A stretch of 64,000 bases of DNA, from positions 1 through 64,000 of the forward strand of contig CAKSDI010000001.1 of assembly GCA_934445035.1 (NCBI GenBank). The letters run 5' to 3'. This DNA is from an uncultured Eubacteriales bacterium (GTDB lineage: Bacteria > Bacillota > Clostridia > Oscillospirales > Acutalibacteraceae). The notes beneath the pieces were generated by a model. That model made no database searches. It had not been told where the DNA came from and saw nothing but the letters and a program-made list of their open reading frames with translations. Shown here one piece after another: positions 7,546 to 16,076 of this stretch; position 1 is the stretch's first letter, and every line of letters starts with the position of its first letter. The position numbers and the translations under genes are program-made.

Positions 7546-8793
7546 TCAGTCTTTAACTACTGTGTACCAGATGTTGCCGTCTTCTTTAGTTTCTTTTACA
7601 ATATGGTAACCGCTCGCTAAAAAGTTTCCGTGCGGATTTTCAGAAGCACTGTCAGATGGATCGAAGTTTACAAAAGTGCCGCCTTTAATTATTATCTTAG
7701 CGGTGCCGTCTTTGTAAGCCGAGTCTATGCAGTTAATTATAAATTTGCTGCCATAGGGTTCTCCGAAAGGCTCGGCATCAAAAATTCCGCCGTTAATTAT
7801 AAGCGTACCTTTTTGTACCTGAACGGCAGTACCGCCGCCGTAATAAGAGCCTCCGTTGATAGTAACAACGGCGCCGTTTTTGATGTTAATAGCGTATCCG
7901 CCGTTTACACCTGTATTGATTCCGCCGTTAGCAGAAGCGTTTATCGTAGTATCGGCATTGATAGTCAAGGCGACAAAATTAGTGTTGTTATCACCCATAT
8001 TATCGGGCGAAATTATCTTGGCGTCTAAATTAAGCGTCGCAGGATTATTGATAGAATAGATATCTGCTAAAGTGTCTTTAGGATTGTTGGTTTTTAAATC
8101 ATTTGAAACAGTGATAATTCCGCCGTTTGCAAGCTGAGTTTTAAGCTCCGCAGAATTCATAACGGGATATAAAGCCGCTGAATCATAATCATTTGAAGTG
8201 CTGTCTTTTTCAACATTGTCCTGTGTTGCATAAACGGTGATCGAAATATCTTCGATCGATTTATTCTGATAAGTATTCGGAGCGTCTTCTCTCATATGGC
8301 CGCTTAAGGTCATAATGTCATAATCTGCGTTATCTGCCGTTTTCGCCGCGAGCTTATGCTCTGCCGCGGGGGAATAATCCGCACCGTCAAGCTTAACTGT
8401 CCAATCTATAACACTATTTAATTCAGCGTCGCCGCCGATACCTGTGATCACCACTTTATACTTAAGCGCAAGATTTCCGATATTCGAGATCTTAAGCTCG
8501 GGAAGATCATATGTGCAGCCGGGCTCCCATAAGATCTGCGTTCTTTGATCGGCAGTCTTGAAATTAAGCTTTTCACCCTCGGCATTTGCCCAGGATGTAG
8601 GGTTGCCTGCAGTATCCCACGCAGTCGCATATTCAAGCTTTAATTCAAGGTTACCCGAAACTATGCGGTTGACCTGTGTTTTAGCCGAATCGGTAAACCA
8701 CGCAAATGTGGTGGACACAAGCATTACTAAGCAGACAGCCACAGAAAAAACACTGTAAATAAGTGCGTTTTTAACTGATTTTTGTTTAGTCAT
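7546..8793 (-). CDS. SipW-dependent TasA-like protein 3, beta-helix tail
   Basis: A 415-residue secreted protein. Its N-terminal membrane helix ends in TTFAWFTDSAKTQVNRI, the SipW-dependent signal-peptide type. It is followed by the TasA-like sandwich (SGNLELKLEYA; ILWEPGCTYDLPELKISNIGNLALKYK). From about residue 240 it becomes a repetitive beta-helix with INGGSYYGGG, LIINGGIFD and IIKGGTFV rungs. It lacks a cell-wall anchor, so it probably assembles with partners at the surface. It is the most divergent of the three paralogues and follows the second by 28 bp in the same orientation. Matrix or adhesin function is inferred from TasA/camelysin relatives. Confidence 0.8.
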   Translation of the reverse strand: MTKQKSVKNALIYSVFSVAVCLVMLVSTTFAWFTDSAKTQVNRIVSGNLELKLEYATAWDTAGNPTSWANAEGEKLNFKTADQRTQILWEPGCTYDLPELKISNIGNLALKYKVVITGIGGDAELNSVIDWTVKLDGADYSPAAEHKLAAKTADNADYDIMTLSGHMREDAPNTYQNKSIEDISITVYATQDNVEKDSTSNDYDSAALYPVMNSAELKTQLANGGIITVSNDLKTNNPKDTLADIYSINNPATLNLDAKIISPDNMGDNNTNFVALTINADTTINASANGGINTGVNGGYAINIKNGAVVTINGGSYYGGGTAVQVQKGTLIINGGIFDAEPFGEPYGSKFIINCIDSAYKDGTAKIIIKGGTFVNFDPSDSASENPHGNFLASGYHIVKETKEDGNIWYTVVKD

Positions 8794-8821
8794 TTCCTTA
8801 TCTCCTTAGTTTTTAGAAAAA

Positions 8822-10276
8822 TTATTTTACTGTTACAACCAGCTGATCGGCAGAGAGAATTTTGTGATAATTTCCGCCTTCAACTCCTGTCTGATAAGAG
8901 AATATATACTGACCGTCGGAAGATAATACAAAGCTGTCTGTAACTATCATTCTTGCAGCCCGCTGATTAAAGTTTTCGGTAGGAGTTGCGGTAAATCCGT
9001 CAAATGTGCAGTTTTCAACAGATATGTTGTAGCTTATTCCGCCTATTATGTGATCTAAGAATATTGCGGATTTTGCAGCGGAAGAAGTATTTTTAAATTC
9101 ACTGTTTTTAACGGTCAGGTTTACAGGAGTGCTGCCCTCGCTGTAGATCTTAATTCCGTAACCTTCAGTATTGAATTTACAGCCGTCAAATACAACATCT
9201 TTGCAGCCATAGCCTACCTGAGAAACAGGAGAAGTAAAGGTGCAGCCTTTAAATACGAATTTTGAGCCGATCGTCTGCTTAAGTTCGGTGTTTAATTCAC
9301 AGTCGATAAAGGTAACCACGCCGCCGCGGGCACAAATTCCTTTGATTGATCCGGCGTCAATAGTTATACCCTGGAAAGTAAGGTTTGCGCCGTCCTGATA
9401 GCAAAGCGAGCCTTCAGAGCCGGGATTGGTGTTTTGGAATTTAAGCTTTGTGGTCTTGTCACCGGTAATTTTGATTTCGGAAGTCTGACCTTGAGCAGGA
9501 GTAGCTATTCCGCTGTCAAAAGAAACGGTGGTGTTTGAGGGAAGTACTATCTGTGTAGGTGTAGTCTTGCCGGTAGAAGAATCAACAGTTTTTGCCGCTG
9601 TAATCGCAGACTTTAAGGCGCTATTTACAGTATCCTGATCACCTGCGGGAACAGAAACGGTCTTTATATCCTCGTACTCGGCGAACTTATCATAAAGATT
9701 ATCCTTGCTGTCTTTTTCGTATGTATTCTGAGTAGCAACTACAGTGAGTCCGAGACCTGAAAGCTCTTTGCCCTGATAGAAGTTAGAAGCAGATTCAGCC
9801 ATATGACCTTGGATAAAGAGAACTTCGCTTAATTCGTTTTTAGTGTTAAGCTTGCCCTCGAAAGTGCTGAGGTCTACGGCACTGCCGTCTTCTTTTACAA
9901 CAGAAAAGCTGATTACTTTAAGTAAATCGCTGTCGCCTGTAATGCCGTTTAAAGCAAGCTTATACTTAAGAGCGAGGTTTCCGTTGTTTTTAATTTTAAA
10001 GCCCTCGGTCTTATATGTGCAGCCGGGCTCCCAAAGCAATGTTTCGCCTGATATGCCGTCTGCGTTTTTAAATTTAAGTCCGGTGTTCTGCACCGACTCT
10101 GTGCCGGATTCGTTTACTATATCAACTTTAAGTTCTCCGGCCTGAATTTTGTTTACAGCGGTCTTTGCAGAATCTGTAAACCATGCAAATGTTGTGCCAA
10201 GCGCCATAAGCACGCAAACACTAACCGAAACTATGCTTGCGATAAGCGACCGCTTGACAGAATTACTCTTTGTCAT
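8822..10276 (-). CDS. SipW-dependent TasA-like protein 2, beta-helix tail
   Basis: A 484-residue secreted protein with the SipW-type leader (LMALGTTFAWFTDSAKTAVNKI) and TasA-like sandwich (LLWEPGCTYKTEGFKIKNNGNLALKYKL). The first ~205 residues are almost identical to those of the upstream paralogue at 10527-12050, as is the 5' flank, but the rest is unrelated. Here the tail is a right-handed parallel beta-helix of the pectate-lyase-like type (FKGCTF, VVFDGCKFN, VKNSEFKN, VENCTFDGF). It has no anchor motif. The constant head and different tail suggest duplication followed by tail replacement. Enzymatic activity is not supported; adhesion or matrix formation is more likely. Confidence 0.82.
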   Translation of the reverse strand: MTKSNSVKRSLIASIVSVSVCVLMALGTTFAWFTDSAKTAVNKIQAGELKVDIVNESGTESVQNTGLKFKNADGISGETLLWEPGCTYKTEGFKIKNNGNLALKYKLALNGITGDSDLLKVISFSVVKEDGSAVDLSTFEGKLNTKNELSEVLFIQGHMAESASNFYQGKELSGLGLTVVATQNTYEKDSKDNLYDKFAEYEDIKTVSVPAGDQDTVNSALKSAITAAKTVDSSTGKTTPTQIVLPSNTTVSFDSGIATPAQGQTSEIKITGDKTTKLKFQNTNPGSEGSLCYQDGANLTFQGITIDAGSIKGICARGGVVTFIDCELNTELKQTIGSKFVFKGCTFTSPVSQVGYGCKDVVFDGCKFNTEGYGIKIYSEGSTPVNLTVKNSEFKNTSSAAKSAIFLDHIIGGISYNISVENCTFDGFTATPTENFNQRAARMIVTDSFVLSSDGQYIFSYQTGVEGGNYHKILSADQLVVTVK

Positions 10277-10324
10277 CGTTATTTCCTCCTTAAAAATTTA
10301 TCAATGACTTTTATGTAAGCGCCA

Positions 10325-10518
10325 GACAATACAATTAGGGTACAATGCTTATTTGAAAAACGGACCGTTTTCTTGCAAAATCCATTACCCATAGTGAAAA
10401 AATTTTTTCGATTATGAAGTCGAGGAATGCAGGAATACTGTCGTATTTCAAATGACGAGACAATATAATCGGACAAATTTTCCGCTATGGGAAGTGTTGT
10501 ACCCTGATTTGTATTGTC
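10325..10518 (-). mobile_element. MITE-like inverted-repeat element, copy A (internally deleted)
   Basis: About 194 bp bounded by imperfect terminal inverted repeats (GACAATACAATTAGGGTACA and the complement of GACAATACAAATCAGGGTAC). It lies between two TasA-like genes. It matches copy B (12099-12369) but lacks roughly 75 bp of its interior. The flanks match those of copy B, so it spread by tandem duplication of the gene-plus-element unit rather than by a new insertion. It encodes no transposase. Confidence 0.8.
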
Positions 10519-10526
10519 AAATGCGA

Positions 10527-12050
10527 TTACTTCGAAGTTACTTTCCAAACACTTCCGCTCTGAATCATCTGAAGATCATCATTAAGGAAGTAAGACGCGG
10601 TATTATCGATAAAGGTAACGGGAGCGTCTGCGGTGATTCCAAGCTTAAAGAGTGAATAGTTAGATTTTGGCTCTTTTGAATATATCGGATTTGTGATCTC
10701 ACCCTTTAAAAGATTGATCTTAGGAAGTGCTGTTTTTACACCGCTAGCTTCAAAAATTATTCCTTTTACATTCGGAACAGTTTCCGCATTTTGGGAGCCG
10801 ATATTGATCTGTGCCTCGCCTTTTGCGCGGATAGCATAACTCTTTCCGTACTCATCGTTTCTGCGCTCAACGGCATTTGAATAAAGTTTTCCGCCGTTAA
10901 TGTTGGAAACGGAGCCGACATAAGTATCCAACGCACATAAGCCGCCGTTGACAATACCGCCGTTAATATTCACGGTCATTCCGTTGCTTGCATGAATAGC
11001 ACGGCTCTTAATATGTCCGTCGGGATTAGATACGGTTCCGCCGTTGATATTAACGGTGCATTCTTTTTTCCCGCTGTTGCCGATGGCGATAGAATAAAAA
11101 TTATCATTTGCATTGCTTTGCACAGTACCCGATTCAAGCGTGAATACTGCGCCCTTGCCTTTCAGATCGACTGCTGCATAGGGGGTTGCTTTTCCGCTGT
11201 AAGTATTAGTAAGCACGCCTGCCGCACCGGCGGAGCTGTCAGTAACAGTTACATCTGCACCGAAATTAAGCTGCAAAGTATACTGAGCCGAGCTTGAAAG
11301 ACTATAGCCTGCCAAATTGATAGTAAGCTTTTTATTGATAGAAATTATGCTGCTTAAATCAATATCACTGCCAAGGATAATGGTTTCACCGCCGACAGCC
11401 GATCTGATCGCTGTAGTAAATTCAGCCGTATTATTAACGATAACCGGATACTCCGCAAGTTCGTCATAGCTGTTATCCTTGCTGTCGCTCTCATATGTAT
11501 CCTGAGTAGCAACTACTGTAAGTCCGAGACCTGTAAGCTCTTTGCCCTGGTAGAAGTTAGAAGCAGATTCAGCCATATGACCCTGGATATAGAGAACTTC
11601 GCTTAATTCGTTTTTAGCATTGAGTGTTCCCTCAAATGTGCTGAGGTCTACGGCACTGCCGTCTTCTTTTACAACGGAAAAGCTGATTACTTTAAGTAAG
11701 TCGCTGTCGCCGGTTATTCCGTTTAAAGCAAGCTTATACTTAAGAGCGAGGTTTCCGTTGTTTTTAATTTTAAAGCCCTCGGTCTTATATGTGCAGCCGG
11801 GCTCCCAAAGCAATGTTTCGCCTGATATGCCGTCTGCGTTTTTAAATTTAAGTCCGGTGTTCTGCACCGACTCTGTGCCGGATTCGTTTACTATATCAAC
11901 TTTAAGTTCTCCGGCCTGAATTTTGTTTACAGCGGTCTTTGCAGAATCTGTAAACCATGCAAATGTTGTGCCAAGCGCCATAAGCACGCAAACACTAACC
12001 GAAACTATGCTTGCGATAAGCGACCGCTTGACAGAATTACTCTTTGTCAT
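10527..12050 (-). CDS. SipW-dependent TasA-like protein 1, INGG-repeat tail
   Basis: A 507-residue secreted protein with SipW-type leader (TTFAWFTDSAKTAVNKI) and TasA-like sandwich, nearly identical over ~205 residues to the paralogue at 8822-10276. Its own tail is an imperfect beta-helix with VNINGGTVSNPDG, VNINGGIVNGG and SNINGGKLYSN rungs, ending in KVTSK without an anchor. It is the first TasA-like gene after sipW, separated only by an inverted-repeat element that could disturb transcription into it. AGGAGG precedes the ATG in both paralogues. By analogy with TasA/camelysin it is a candidate fibre or matrix subunit. Confidence 0.82.
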   Translation of the reverse strand: MTKSNSVKRSLIASIVSVSVCVLMALGTTFAWFTDSAKTAVNKIQAGELKVDIVNESGTESVQNTGLKFKNADGISGETLLWEPGCTYKTEGFKIKNNGNLALKYKLALNGITGDSDLLKVISFSVVKEDGSAVDLSTFEGTLNAKNELSEVLYIQGHMAESASNFYQGKELTGLGLTVVATQDTYESDSKDNSYDELAEYPVIVNNTAEFTTAIRSAVGGETIILGSDIDLSSIISINKKLTINLAGYSLSSSAQYTLQLNFGADVTVTDSSAGAAGVLTNTYSGKATPYAAVDLKGKGAVFTLESGTVQSNANDNFYSIAIGNSGKKECTVNINGGTVSNPDGHIKSRAIHASNGMTVNINGGIVNGGLCALDTYVGSVSNINGGKLYSNAVERRNDEYGKSYAIRAKGEAQINIGSQNAETVPNVKGIIFEASGVKTALPKINLLKGEITNPIYSKEPKSNYSLFKLGITADAPVTFIDNTASYFLNDDLQMIQSGSVWKVTSK

Positions 12051-12098
12051 CGTTATTTCCTCCTTAAAAATTTATCAATGACTTTTATGTAAGCGCCA

Positions 12099-12369
12099 GA
12101 CAATACAATTAGGGTACAATGCTTTTTTGAAGAAACGGCGCATTCATCGACTTTGTTGCCCTCCGCTCACAATACGACAGTATTCTTCGGTCGGGCGCCG
12201 CGCCGCTAAACAGCGCCGTTTTCTTACAAAATCTTCGACTCATAGCGAGAAAATTTTTTTGATTATGAAGTCGAGGAATGCAGGAATACTGCCGTATTTC
12301 AAATGACGAGACAATATAATCGGACAAATTTTCCGCTATGAGAAGTGTTGTACCCTGATTTGTATTGTC
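12099..12369 (-). mobile_element. MITE-like inverted-repeat element, copy B (full length)
   Basis: A 271-bp element with ~25-bp terminal inverted repeats starting GACAATACAATTAGGGTACA. It sits between sipW and the first TasA-like gene. It is close to copy C (56977-57246), which is in the opposite orientation. The interior has strong secondary structure (GGCGCCGCGCCGC arms) and a conserved but probably non-coding frame. There is no transposase gene; the family would need one supplied in trans. Confidence 0.82.
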
Positions 12370-12377
12370 AAATGCAA

Positions 12378-13031
12378 TTACTGCCCGTTTTCCGATTTAC
12401 CAAGTTCGGCTTTGAGTTTTAAAAGCTCATTCATAAGTCTTTGGTTTTCTTCCTTTTCGGATCTTATTTCCTCTAATTTTTCTTCTTTATATTTTTTAAA
12501 CAATCTTATACAGCGAATTCCCTCTGTTAAGATAAGCAGGAAAAACGGAATAAAAATGCAAATTATATAACCGGGAGTGGTTTTTAAAAATCTGAAAAAT
12601 TTGCCCACATTAGGAATAGATCTAACATATTTTCCGAGAATATAAGGATATGTAACCACAGTTTCGTCATCGGTGTCCGTAGTAGTTCCGTAAGTTACAA
12701 ACCCGGGCTGACCTGAGGCGTCGAAGGTTTTTTCCCTGATTTTATGGGTGACGGTCTCGCCGAAGTTTTCGGGGTTTTGCGAAGAAAAGGCTATTATATC
12801 CCCTTCTTTTAGCTTTTCGGGATCTACAGGCTTTGTAAGCACAAGGTCGCCTGCTTTAAAATCCGTTTTACTCATAGAATCGGAAAGCACGATAAAGGCT
12901 TTAAAGCCGAAAACGCTTCTGTCCGACCTATCAAATGAAGTAACGGAAATTATAGTAAATATCATTACGGACACGGCGATAACAAGCATTACGCCGACAA
13001 ATATCCGCCTTAATATCTCAAGTATTTTCAT
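12378..13031 (-). CDS. sipW: SipW-type signal peptidase I
   Basis: A 217-residue ER/archaeal-type signal peptidase. An N-terminal membrane helix (residues ~11-30) precedes VLSDSMSKTDFKAGDLV with the catalytic Ser near 52, EGDIIAF, and VTHKI with a His near 96 where bacterial LepB-type enzymes have Lys. An Asp-rich stretch (TTDTDDE) follows; a second membrane helix and a charged coiled-coil tail close the protein. The start at 13031 is chosen because GGGGGAG lies just upstream; an open frame runs back to 13064. In B. subtilis SipW processes TasA and TapA, and the adjacent TasA-like genes with FAWFTDS leaders are the obvious substrates. Confidence 0.88.
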   Translation of the reverse strand: MKILEILRRIFVGVMLVIAVSVMIFTIISVTSFDRSDRSVFGFKAFIVLSDSMSKTDFKAGDLVLTKPVDPEKLKEGDIIAFSSQNPENFGETVTHKIREKTFDASGQPGFVTYGTTTDTDDETVVTYPYILGKYVRSIPNVGKFFRFLKTTPGYIICIFIPFFLLILTEGIRCIRLFKKYKEEKLEEIRSEKEENQRLMNELLKLKAELGKSENGQ

Positions 13032-13260
13032 CATTACTCCCCCGCTGGTTAATGCACATATCAAGAAGTTCTTTTATCTGCAATTCATTAAGAGTGTTCG
13101 GATCATCGGGATCAGGCAGAACATAAAGCTCAAAGTAGCAGTTTTCGCAAAGCTGACCTGCTCCGCTGACATAATTATTTCGCTTTTTTACCGGTTCCGA
13201 ACTTAGTACCCCGGTATCCTTTCCGCAAACAATACATTTTTCGGTTTCATTATTCTGCAT
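13018..13260 (-). CDS. Small zinc-ribbon-like protein (80 aa)
   Basis: An 80-residue soluble protein with two CxxC knuckles, CIVCGKD (residues ~9-15) and CENCYFE (~38-44), as in a zinc ribbon, followed by an acidic tail. It has no signal peptide. Its 3' end overlaps the sipW start, implying translational coupling. No named family is recognised. A cytoplasmic regulatory or assembly role in the SipW locus is possible but unsupported beyond position. Confidence 0.65.
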   Translation of the reverse strand: MQNNETEKCIVCGKDTGVLSSEPVKKRNNYVSGAGQLCENCYFELYVLPDPDDPNTLNELQIKELLDMCINQRGSNDENT

Positions 13261-13271
13261 AAAATCACCGC

Positions 13272-13814
13272 CTAAAATAATCGCTCGGTATTATTTCTCG
13301 CCTGAACGGCGTCGGCGCAAACCGTGAACTTAAGATCTTTATTTTGGCTGAAAGCAGACTCGGCAGGATAATAGAATTCCATTGTTAAAACCTTTCTTTC
13401 GCCTGAGGTTAAAATTTCATCGAAAGCTTTAATGTTATCTTTTTTACAAAGCTCTCCTGCTTTTCCGCTCAATAATTCCTTTTCTTTATCTTTGACCGTG
13501 ATAATAAGCTCGTCGGCAAGTCCGCCCGAAACATCTTTAAGGTAGATCTTATAATAGATATCGGCTGTACTCTCGTTTTCAACAAAGAAATCCTTTTTCA
13601 CCGTCATTCCCGGTTCAAACAAGAATTCGTTTTCGGTGATTATAGGTTTTTCATCATTTATATTTATCTGAACTTTACCGGTTTTGAAAAAGTTACCTTT
13701 TTTATCTACCGATATAAAATAAAGAGCGAAAGTTGAAATGCAAAGGCAAACCGACAAGATCACTATAACTGCGATCTTACCGGCAATTTTCTTTGATGTA
13801 TTATTCTGCCGCAT
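13272..13814 (-). CDS. TasA/camelysin-like secreted protein (180 aa)
   Basis: A 180-residue protein with an N-terminal membrane helix (residues ~11-32) and an exported beta-sandwich resembling TasA/camelysin: FKTGKVQININ, FLFEPGMTVKKDFFVENESTADIYYKIYLKDVSGG, and a late strand KVLTMEFYYP. The leader lacks the FAWFTDS motif of the three larger paralogues, so it may stay membrane-anchored or be processed differently. It overlaps the upstream membrane protein gene by 14 bp and precedes the zinc-ribbon and sipW genes. It is a candidate minor subunit or assembly base. Confidence 0.7.
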   Translation of the reverse strand: MRQNNTSKKIAGKIAVIVILSVCLCISTFALYFISVDKKGNFFKTGKVQININDEKPIITENEFLFEPGMTVKKDFFVENESTADIYYKIYLKDVSGGLADELIITVKDKEKELLSGKAGELCKKDNIKAFDEILTSGERKVLTMEFYYPAESAFSQNKDLKFTVCADAVQARNNTERLF

Positions 13815-14535
13815 TTTCTCTTCCCCTTTTATTTGCTAACTTTATAATACTGTATCCGGAAATCACTATTATCAAAGCCAACAAGGCTATAAAAGCTCTT
13901 CTTCCCGTTTTAGGAGAAAATCCGAGGTTATCTTTATCGTCTGCAAGCCAGATAAAATCTGCCGATAGATCAAGATCCGCATATTCGTTGTTTGTTTCGG
14001 TCGGCAGGTAAGCCGTAACGGCATAATTTATATCTTCCTGCGAGAAGCCGTTATTTTTCAGTGTTACGCAAACTCCGTCTGTAAGGTCTTTGATTTTGCC
14101 GTCGAAAAGCTCGCGGCCGCTGTCGGTCAAAACAACCTTTATATGCAAAGATTCGGCAAGCTTTTTATCCTGCTCCGGCAAAGCTTTAAATCTTACCGTG
14201 ATCTTATCCTTATAATTTACCCTTACGCGGTAATGCTCGGTTTTGCTGTCGCCGGGTAAAATATTCTGAAAATCGAAAGCTTCGTTTTCCTGAGAGTGGA
14301 GCTTGTAAAGGCTCAAAGCGGTTTCGTTTTTTTCCTGCGGTGAGGAATTATTTTCCGTCTGTTCTTCGCTTTGACTTACATCGGAGATCTTATTTCCGCT
14401 CACCATAGCGCTCTCTTTGGAATTTTCCTGTCTGCCGCGGATAAGCTGCCAAAAAATCCCGAAAAGGCTTGCGGCAACAAGCACAGCCAAAACAATTATT
14501 GTTATACTGATCTTTTGCTTTTTTCGCATCGGCAT
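13801..14535 (-). CDS. Membrane-anchored surface protein, first gene of the SipW locus
   Basis: A 244-residue protein with an N-terminal membrane helix (about 10-29), a Ser/Glu-rich linker (30-75), a beta-sandwich region starting NILPGDSKTEHYRVRVNYKDKITVRFKA, and a C-terminal membrane helix (about 213-233) with a basic tail. It appears fixed in the membrane with the sandwich outside. The PGD...Y.V.V pattern resembles TasA-like subunits. As first gene, overlapping the second by 14 bp, it could anchor the fibre. This is inference; no named family fits firmly. Confidence 0.65.
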   Translation of the reverse strand: MPMRKKQKISITIIVLAVLVAASLFGIFWQLIRGRQENSKESAMVSGNKISDVSQSEEQTENNSSPQEKNETALSLYKLHSQENEAFDFQNILPGDSKTEHYRVRVNYKDKITVRFKALPEQDKKLAESLHIKVVLTDSGRELFDGKIKDLTDGVCVTLKNNGFSQEDINYAVTAYLPTETNNEYADLDLSADFIWLADDKDNLGFSPKTGRRAFIALLALIIVISGYSIIKLANKRGRENAAE

Positions 14536-14596
14536 ATCTCTTTCTTAGTATTTTTAATAGATTTCAGGAAAAACTAAAATGAACTTTATCCTTATC

Positions 14597-14625
14597 TTTT
14601 CGCAGAGTTCGGCACTCTGCGAAAA
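14597..14625. other. Palindrome downstream of the recombinase gene
   Basis: Perfect 11-bp arms (TTTTCGCAGAG / CTCTGCGAAAA) around a 7-nt loop. It has no clear T-run, so it is not a classical terminator. It shares AGTGCCGAACTCTGCGAAA (minus strand) with the palindrome at 15987-16015 on the other side of the recombinase gene. Confidence 0.7.
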
Positions 14626-14685
14626 TCAGCGTAAAAACACGCTTAAAAAGGGATCTTTAAAATATGTGCGGCTTATTTTGACTGC

Positions 14686-15795
14686 TCAAAATCCCGAAAC
14701 CCACAGCTTATTCATATTTTCTCTTTTAAGCTCCAAAGAGGAATGAACATATCTTTCAAGCGTAACGGTAGTAGACGAGTGGCCTAAAATTTCCGAAAGC
14801 GATTTTATTTCAAATCCCGCCTCTACTGCGCGTGTTGCAAAGGTGTGTCTTAAAGTATGGCAGTGCACGCCTTTAAGTCCGCATTCGGAAGAAAACTTTT
14901 TCATATAATACTGAAGAAGTCTTGGCTCCATAAAGTTTTCACACCCTGTTAAAATAAACGCGTTATTATTTTCCTTTTTTATTTTTTCACAAAGCCGTGA
15001 AACTTGATCGGTCAAAGGAATCAGTCTTACGGATTTATCGCTTTTTGGTCTGTCGAGTAAGATTTTTGTACTTTTTTCGTTTTCATTATTTATATCTTTT
15101 ATTCTCTGCAAAGAGTGCGTTACATAAATAGTCTTATCTTTAAGGTTGATATCTCCCCACTTAAGCGCGCAAAGCTCACCGATCCTTAAGCCTGTGTAAA
15201 GAGAGAGCAACAGACCGAATTTGCAAAAATTCATATCTTTTAAAAGGTAATTAACTAAAAGCGTTTGCTCGTCTTTTGATAAAACTCTTATATCCTTTTT
15301 TGTTTCTTTAGGATAATTGATTTCGGGCAATGTAACTTTGTTTTCGGTCCTTTTTGAAATAAATTTTAAAATTCCGTTTAGAATAACCAGAATATCGCGC
15401 ACGGTTTTCACACAAAGCTTGTCCTTTTCTAAAAGCTCAAAGCTGAATTCGGTGATAATTCGGTCATTTATTTCATAAAGCCTTAAATTTCCGAGTTTCG
15501 GAATAATATATTTTTTAAGCACCGCCGAATATTTAATATAGGTGCTTTCTCTGATCTTTATTTTTCTTTGCTCAAGCCAGCTTTCGCAAAAGTCTTTTAA
15601 TCTTATAAAGCTTTCTTCGGATCTTTCTTCCGATAAAAATTCCGCTCTTTTTTGCATAACTTTAAGCTTTGCCTCGCGGTAGCTTGAGCCGTAGCAAAAG
15701 CCGTATCTTATCTTACCGTTTTGGTCGTAATTTTTAATAAATCTTGCTTCCCACCTCCCGTCTTTTCTCTTGAAAATGTTTTCTCCTTTTGACAT
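14686..15795 (-). CDS. Tyrosine recombinase (phage-type integrase)
   Basis: A 369-residue integrase. The N-terminus is an AP2-like arm-binding domain (GRWEARFIKNYDQNGKIRYGF), followed by a SAM-like core-binding domain (about 60-165) and the catalytic domain with TGLRIGELCALKW (Arg), HTLRHTFATRA (His, Arg) and LGHSSTTVTLERYVH (His, Tyr), so all key residues are present. GGAGG precedes the ATG. No excisionase, relaxase or phage genes are nearby. It is flanked by two related palindromes and lies between the SipW locus and the accessory array, so it may have mobilised one of them or be a stranded remnant. Confidence 0.9.
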   Translation of the reverse strand: MSKGENIFKRKDGRWEARFIKNYDQNGKIRYGFCYGSSYREAKLKVMQKRAEFLSEERSEESFIRLKDFCESWLEQRKIKIRESTYIKYSAVLKKYIIPKLGNLRLYEINDRIITEFSFELLEKDKLCVKTVRDILVILNGILKFISKRTENKVTLPEINYPKETKKDIRVLSKDEQTLLVNYLLKDMNFCKFGLLLSLYTGLRIGELCALKWGDINLKDKTIYVTHSLQRIKDINNENEKSTKILLDRPKSDKSVRLIPLTDQVSRLCEKIKKENNNAFILTGCENFMEPRLLQYYMKKFSSECGLKGVHCHTLRHTFATRAVEAGFEIKSLSEILGHSSTTVTLERYVHSSLELKRENMNKLWVSGF

Positions 15796-15923
15796 ATTTT
15801 TTACCTCCGTTTTTTTGACTGCTTATCTGACTGCGTTAAAATCAGGCAAACAGTTAATATGCATATTTTTTAAAAATAAGCGGCTAAAAGTTTGTGAAAA
15901 ATTCCGAAATCAAAAATTTATGG

Positions 15924-16020
15924 TTGAAAAAATTATTTGTTTATGATAAAATCTATTACAAAGTAATGAAAAATCCGATTTGATTTAGTGCCGAACTCTG
16001 CGAAAGTTCGGCACTTTTTG
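15924..16020 (+). ncRNA. Candidate small RNA with its own promoter and hairpin terminator
   Basis: TTGAAA and TAAAAT with a 17-nt spacer (15924-15952) point to a start near 15959. The transcript would end at a perfect 11-bp hairpin (AGTGCCGAACT / AGTTCGGCACT, 15987-16015) followed by TTTTTG. This gives a ~60-nt RNA divergent from the recombinase gene with no coding capacity. Its loop and 3' arm are complementary to parts of the palindrome at 14597. Alternatively the palindrome is a recombination site and the promoter is fortuitous. Confidence 0.45.
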
Positions 16021-16021
16021 C

Positions 16022-16060
16022 ATAAAAAATGCCCCGCCGCGAATTTTTTCGCAGCGGGGT
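16022..16060 (-). terminator. Terminator of the accessory array
   Basis: On the minus strand, a ~12-bp GC-rich stem (CCCCGCTGCGAA with one G-U pair) is followed by a T-rich run. It ends transcripts coming from the minus-strand array. Confidence 0.75.
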
Positions 16061-16076
16061 CATTCTTTTAAGTTAT

